Assembly (NCBI GenBank): GCA_937920555.1
Contig: CAKZTM010000047.1
Location: 45,487-109,486 of the forward strand
Length of the DNA stretch: 64,000 nt
Source: an uncultured Paracoccaceae bacterium
Lineage (GTDB): Bacteria > Pseudomonadota > Alphaproteobacteria > Rhodobacterales > Rhodobacteraceae
Reading direction: 5' to 3'
Shown one piece after another: positions 61,106 through 64,000 of this stretch (positions are counted from its first letter, which is position 1; every line of letters starts with the position of its first letter). The position numbers were made by a program, and so were the translations under genes. The notes beneath the pieces are model-generated. The model saw only the letters and a program-made list of their open reading frames with translations. It was not told the DNA's origin and searched no databases.

Positions 61106-61885
61106 ATGCAATATGACGTCGCAACAGCGATCAGCCAAGGCAGGCGGGACTACCAAGAGGATGCGGTGGTTGCCGATTTTGCTGTCGGCGTGCCTTACGG
61201 GTTTGCTGTTGTGGCGGATGGGATGGGCGGCCATGCGGCAGGTGATGTGGCCAGTAAAATCGTTGTAACAGAGGTATTTAGCGAGCTGAAATTCCAATCT
61301 GGCAACCGTGCCGCGTTGGAGCAGAATTTCAACACAACCCTTCTGGATGTGGTTCAATCGGCCAATCTTTGCATCAATGCCCATGTGCGCGAAAATCCTG
61401 CGCATAAGGGGATGGGGGCCACGGTTGTGGCGCCTGTTGTGTTTGAGGACAGGCTATACTGGATTTCGGTGGGGGACTCGCCGCTCTATCTGGCCCGCGA
61501 GGGGGCGTTGTCGCAGCTCAATGCCGATCATTCTCTGGCGCCGCAGATTGATCTGATGGTGGCGTCGGGGCAAATGGACAAGGAGGCGGCGCTCAATCAC
61601 CCGGACCGCAACTGTTTGACCTCGGTGTTGATGGGCACTGAAATCCCGTCGATTGATTGCGCCCGCGTGCCGTTTCGGCTGCAAATCGGTGATATCATAA
61701 TTGCCGCCTCAGACGGGCTGCAATACTTGACCCATGAGCAAATCGAGGCGGTTGTGGCCGGGCATAAACGGCGCACAAGTTCGGAGATTGCGCGGGCGAT
61801 TTTACGGGCTCTGGACGCGCTTGATGATCCCGATCAGGACAATATTTCGGTGGTGATTATCAAATGCAAAGGCGCGCAGCTTTGA
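61106..61885 (+). CDS. PP2C family protein phosphatase
   Basis: The 259-residue metal-dependent phosphatase has GRRDYQEDAV and VADGMGGHAAG (metal-binding Asp and Gly), GMGATVVAPVV, ISVGDSPLYL, the Asp in AASDGLQYL and DQDNISVVII. The PP2C set of motifs is complete. Reverses phosphorylation by the adjacent kinase. Start ATG 61106 is used; an upstream frame overlaps the FHA gene. Confidence 0.92.
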   Translation: MQYDVATAISQGRRDYQEDAVVADFAVGVPYGFAVVADGMGGHAAGDVASKIVVTEVFSELKFQSGNRAALEQNFNTTLLDVVQSANLCINAHVRENPAHKGMGATVVAPVVFEDRLYWISVGDSPLYLAREGALSQLNADHSLAPQIDLMVASGQMDKEAALNHPDRNCLTSVLMGTEIPSIDCARVPFRLQIGDIIIAASDGLQYLTHEQIEAVVAGHKRRTSSEIARAILRALDALDDPDQDNISVVIIKCKGAQL

Positions 61886-61966
61886 TGTTTCAGTTTTTTG
61901 AAGGGCTGGGGGTTGAAACCGTTTAGAATCAAAGATTAACGCGGCTTTCTTAATGGCATCAATTTC

Positions 61967-62010
61967 TATGACTTGTGTATGACTCCTGTATGACATCGAT
62001 ATGACAAATT
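61967..62010 (-). promoter_or_regulatory. tandem 11-bp repeats resembling Pho-box half-sites
   Basis: Four copies of TATGAC start at 61967, 61978, 61989 and 62000, exactly 11 bp apart. On the minus strand they read TGTCATA, TGTCATA, AGTCATA and AGTCATA with 4-bp spacers, matching the PhoB half-site TGTCAT and its 11-bp period. The half-sites point toward the PP2C gene end, where no minus-strand gene is seen; the only nearby plus-strand gene is the Hint protein 500 bp to the right. Confidence 0.5.
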
Positions 62011-62136
62011 GAGCGCTTGGGCGGGGTTAAGCCTGCGTTCGGTGAGGGTTTGGTAAGGTGGGTTAACGATGTGTGAACGTGGTTGAGGGGCTGTTGTGGG
62101 GCGCTGTTGAGCGTTGGAAGTGAACCCCGCGCCGTC

Positions 62137-62159
62137 ATGCCAAGGCTTGACCTTGGCAT
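62137..62159. repeat. palindromic REP-like element
   Basis: ATGCCAAGG (62137-62145) and CCTTGGCAT (62151-62159) form a perfect 9-bp stem around CTTGA. Palindromes of this kind (GTCATGCCxxGGCTTGACCxxGGCATCCA) are dispersed in alphaproteobacterial genomes. Confidence 0.6.
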
Positions 62160-62505
62160 CCAGTCAGAGAGCCTTGCGACCCGTCTGGGCGGGTGAATGA
62201 ACGACTGCTAAGAGCCACAGAATTACCGATGCTGCACAGTCTATGAATGACGGTTTTTACAGGTATTACCAGCAACAAATGAGTTTAAACAAAGAGGTGC
62301 GATAACCGCGAGCAACAACCATTTTTCCCGATCGTAGCAACTCAATTTGGCTGTGGGCGGCGTGCAAATCATTGTGCTCGCAATGCCTGCTGGCAGCCCA
62401 CTGTTTTGGTCGATCAGATCGCACAGTAGTAGCCGGCTGAGTTTATCCTTATCTTAAGGCGAAGCCGCTACGATACCACCCACTTCGTCGTGAAAGTAGT
62501 CTCAA

Positions 62506-63552
62506 ATGCCGACCTTTAACTTTAATTTCTACGAGGGTTCGCCCTTTGCCAACGGCTTTGGCTTTGCCTCTCCTGGCACAACTTTTACCTATACAGGTCC
62601 CGCCACGGCAGATGGCGACCTTGTCCTCACAGATAACGGCACCGGTCTTGATGGGGAGGATCTTACGCGCAACGAGACCGCCACGGCTGATGCGACGGTC
62701 AATGGCCTCACATCAACTGGATCCGCGATTGATGCCACGGCCGGTTTTTTGATCGAGGACACGGTGACGGGCGAGAGTTTTGCGGTTATCCGGCTTGTTA
62801 TTGAGGACGGCCCTGCCGCAGGGCAATATACGCTATCTGAAGCGCCGCTGGTGGTCGGGCGGACTTACGAATTGCAAGGCTGGACAACAAATCCGTCAGC
62901 AGGATCACCGGCGGCATTTACCTATGCCGATTATATATGCTTTGCGTCCGGCGCACTGATAGAGACGACCGACGGCCCCCAGCCCGTTGAAAACCTGCGC
63001 GCAGGCTCGCGTGTCATAACGCTTGATCACGGTCCGCAAGCCGTCATTTGGGCGGGGTCGCGCTCGCTGACCTTTGATGCAACGAACGAGAACCAAAAGC
63101 CCATTTTCTTGAAACGGAACGCGTTGGGTGCAGGATGTCCTCAACTTGACCTTGTGGTGTCGCCCCAGCACCGAATATTTTTTCAAGCCCGCTCATCAGA
63201 TGCATTGGCCGGAGACGATGAATTTTTTGCACCCGCTAGTTTTTTTACCGAAAATGGCGCAATCCGGGTGATGCGCGGCAAGAGGTCGGTCACTTATCAT
63301 ACTTTGATGACCGCACGTCACGAAATCATCTATGCAAACGGGCTCGCGGTTGAGACGTTCTATCCCGGACCGCATGGCCTATCCCTGCTGTCGCCAAAAG
63401 AGCGTCTCGAAATCCATCTTTCCCTCTTTAAAATAGGCAAACCATGGGCTCTCGACTATGGCGCACATGCGCGCCCCATCCTTAGTCATCATGACTTTAG
63501 GAAGTTGAAGCAATTGACTGGAAGCCGCCTGTGCAGTCCTCAATTGGCTTGA
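62506..63552 (+). CDS. Hint domain-containing protein
   Basis: The 348-residue protein has a Hedgehog/intein-type Hint domain beginning CFASGALIETTDGPQPVENL (about residues 146-165), with the conserved VVSPQHRIFF and, near the end, ETFYPGPHGL. The N-terminal 145 residues are Thr/Gly/Asp-rich and look like an extracellular beta-domain, without a Sec signal. Similar Rhodobacterales proteins are often RTX-like and secreted by type I systems; no RTX repeats occur here. Autoprocessing is not shown. Confidence 0.8.
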   Translation: MPTFNFNFYEGSPFANGFGFASPGTTFTYTGPATADGDLVLTDNGTGLDGEDLTRNETATADATVNGLTSTGSAIDATAGFLIEDTVTGESFAVIRLVIEDGPAAGQYTLSEAPLVVGRTYELQGWTTNPSAGSPAAFTYADYICFASGALIETTDGPQPVENLRAGSRVITLDHGPQAVIWAGSRSLTFDATNENQKPIFLKRNALGAGCPQLDLVVSPQHRIFFQARSSDALAGDDEFFAPASFFTENGAIRVMRGKRSVTYHTLMTARHEIIYANGLAVETFYPGPHGLSLLSPKERLEIHLSLFKIGKPWALDYGAHARPILSHHDFRKLKQLTGSRLCSPQLA

Positions 63553-63786
63553 GGTCGACACGTCTTTGGATGTGGATCGGTTACCCACCTAAAAGAATGG
63601 TGGTTCACTACTTTCGGGCAGCTGCATTTTTAACAATCCATAGTATGACATGAAAAGCAGACCTTTGCGCTGCCGCGACGAACTGGCGGTAAGTTCCCCA
63701 AAGGGCCCCTCACGTCACCGGCCCAATTGAGATGGTGCTTGGGGTTAAACGCCCCGCTTTCGGACCGCGTCATGATGGGCAGGCGA

Positions 63787-64000
63787 TCAACCCTTGCCCG
63801 TCAGTTTGGGATCAAACGGGGCTTGGGTCAGGTTCTCGTAGCCGTCTTCGGTAATCACGATCTGGTCTTCCAGTTTGATCGAGAAGTCGCCGCCTTCGGG
63901 CGAGATCAGCGCCTCGACGCACAGGGTCATGCCCGGTTCCAGATGGTAGTCGAACGCGCCCGGATGGGCCTTGTCCTTATAGCCAATATGGGGCCACTCG
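63787..64000 (-). CDS. C-terminal part of an M24-family enzyme, DddP-like
   Basis: The last 70 codons of a minus-strand gene continue outside the window. They read EWPHIGYKDK, LEPGMTLCVEALIS, SIKLEDQIVITEDGYENLT and then a stop, with the Glu ligands of M24 enzymes (LEPGM, LEDQ). The motif set resembles the DMSP lyase DddP of Roseobacters more than typical Xaa-Pro peptidases; the N-terminal metal site cannot be seen. Other M24 enzymes remain possible. Confidence 0.65.
   Translation of the reverse strand, partial: EWPHIGYKDKAHPGAFDYHLEPGMTLCVEALISPEGGDFSIKLEDQIVITEDGYENLTQAPFDPKLTGKG

Larger units (their letters stand above)
61886..62505. other. 620-bp intergenic region
   Basis: The longest stretch without a clear gene. 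It holds the 11-bp repeat array and the palindrome listed separately. In 62190-62290 the heptamer TGAATGA occurs twice, which suggests degraded repeated DNA. I see no tRNA or long ORF. The 300 bp before the Hint gene are low in coding signal and may hold its promoter. Confidence 0.5.

Noticed and set aside
63553..63786. Short ORFs in the gap before the DddP-like gene
   Set aside because: No ribosome binding site, no recognizable domain and a composition unlike coding DNA.

Overview
The window looks like chromosomal DNA of a marine alphaproteobacterium of the order Rhodobacterales (Roseobacter group). The evidence is inference from gene content: divergent genes of DUF6477 and DUF6456 type, a cysG-DUF2849-cysI-cysH-DUF934-fpr sulfate assimilation operon, an mreBCD-mrdA-rodA elongasome operon, a form II CoxSLM molybdo-hydroxylase and a truncated DddP-like M24 protein at the right edge. 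Coding density is high, with many 1-4 bp start/stop overlaps. I saw no rRNA, tRNA, insertion sequence, prophage or CRISPR array.

Layout. 1-3.8 kb (minus): Mrp-type cation/proton antiporter operon mnhE-F-G-(DUF4040)-B-C-D, with mnhD cut by the window edge. 3.9-5.2 kb (plus): Fe-S uracil-DNA glycosylase-like protein and an SseB-like protein, followed by a 107 bp palindromic intergenic element. 5.4-11.9 kb (minus): mreB-mreC-mreD-mrdA-rodA plus a 2-hydroxyacid dehydrogenase. 12.2-13.9 kb (minus): leuA behind a leucine-rich leader peptide and a set of RNA stems. 14-21 kb: SDR, Fe-S cryptochrome/photolyase, an exported 18-repeat MORN protein, nadE and dnaB. 21-30 kb: small envelope and housekeeping genes (DUF4344 protease, gltX, an M48-CAP-GGCT operon, an SRAP protein without its catalytic Cys, a cold-shock protein, DM13, ettA).

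30-40 kb: a PAS-GGDEF-EAL regulator, nadD, an unknown P-loop protein, two EamA permeases, a FadL-like porin, guaA and an SDR. 40-43 kb: an MttB-family methyltransferase without pyrrolysine and the DUF6477/DUF6456 pair. 43.4-48.9 kb: the sulfur operon behind a 17 bp palindrome. 48.9-54.7 kb: two divergent amino-acid/amine catabolism operons (PLP lyase, M24 hydrolase and Asp/Glu racemase-like protein; aminotransferase and FAD amine oxidase). 54.7-58.5 kb: coxS-L-M with its own promoter and terminator. 58.8-61.9 kb: a Ser/Thr kinase, an FHA protein and a PP2C phosphatase form a complete phospho-signalling module. 61.9-64 kb: an intergenic region with four 11-bp repeats like Pho-box half-sites, a Hint-domain protein, and the end of an M24 (DddP-like) gene.

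The items that most deserve a second look are the leuA leader, the Cys-less SRAP protein, the kinase-FHA-PP2C module, the tandem Pho-box-like array, the palindrome in front of cysG, the PLP lyase/M24/racemase operon and the possible AUA start in the mnh operon.
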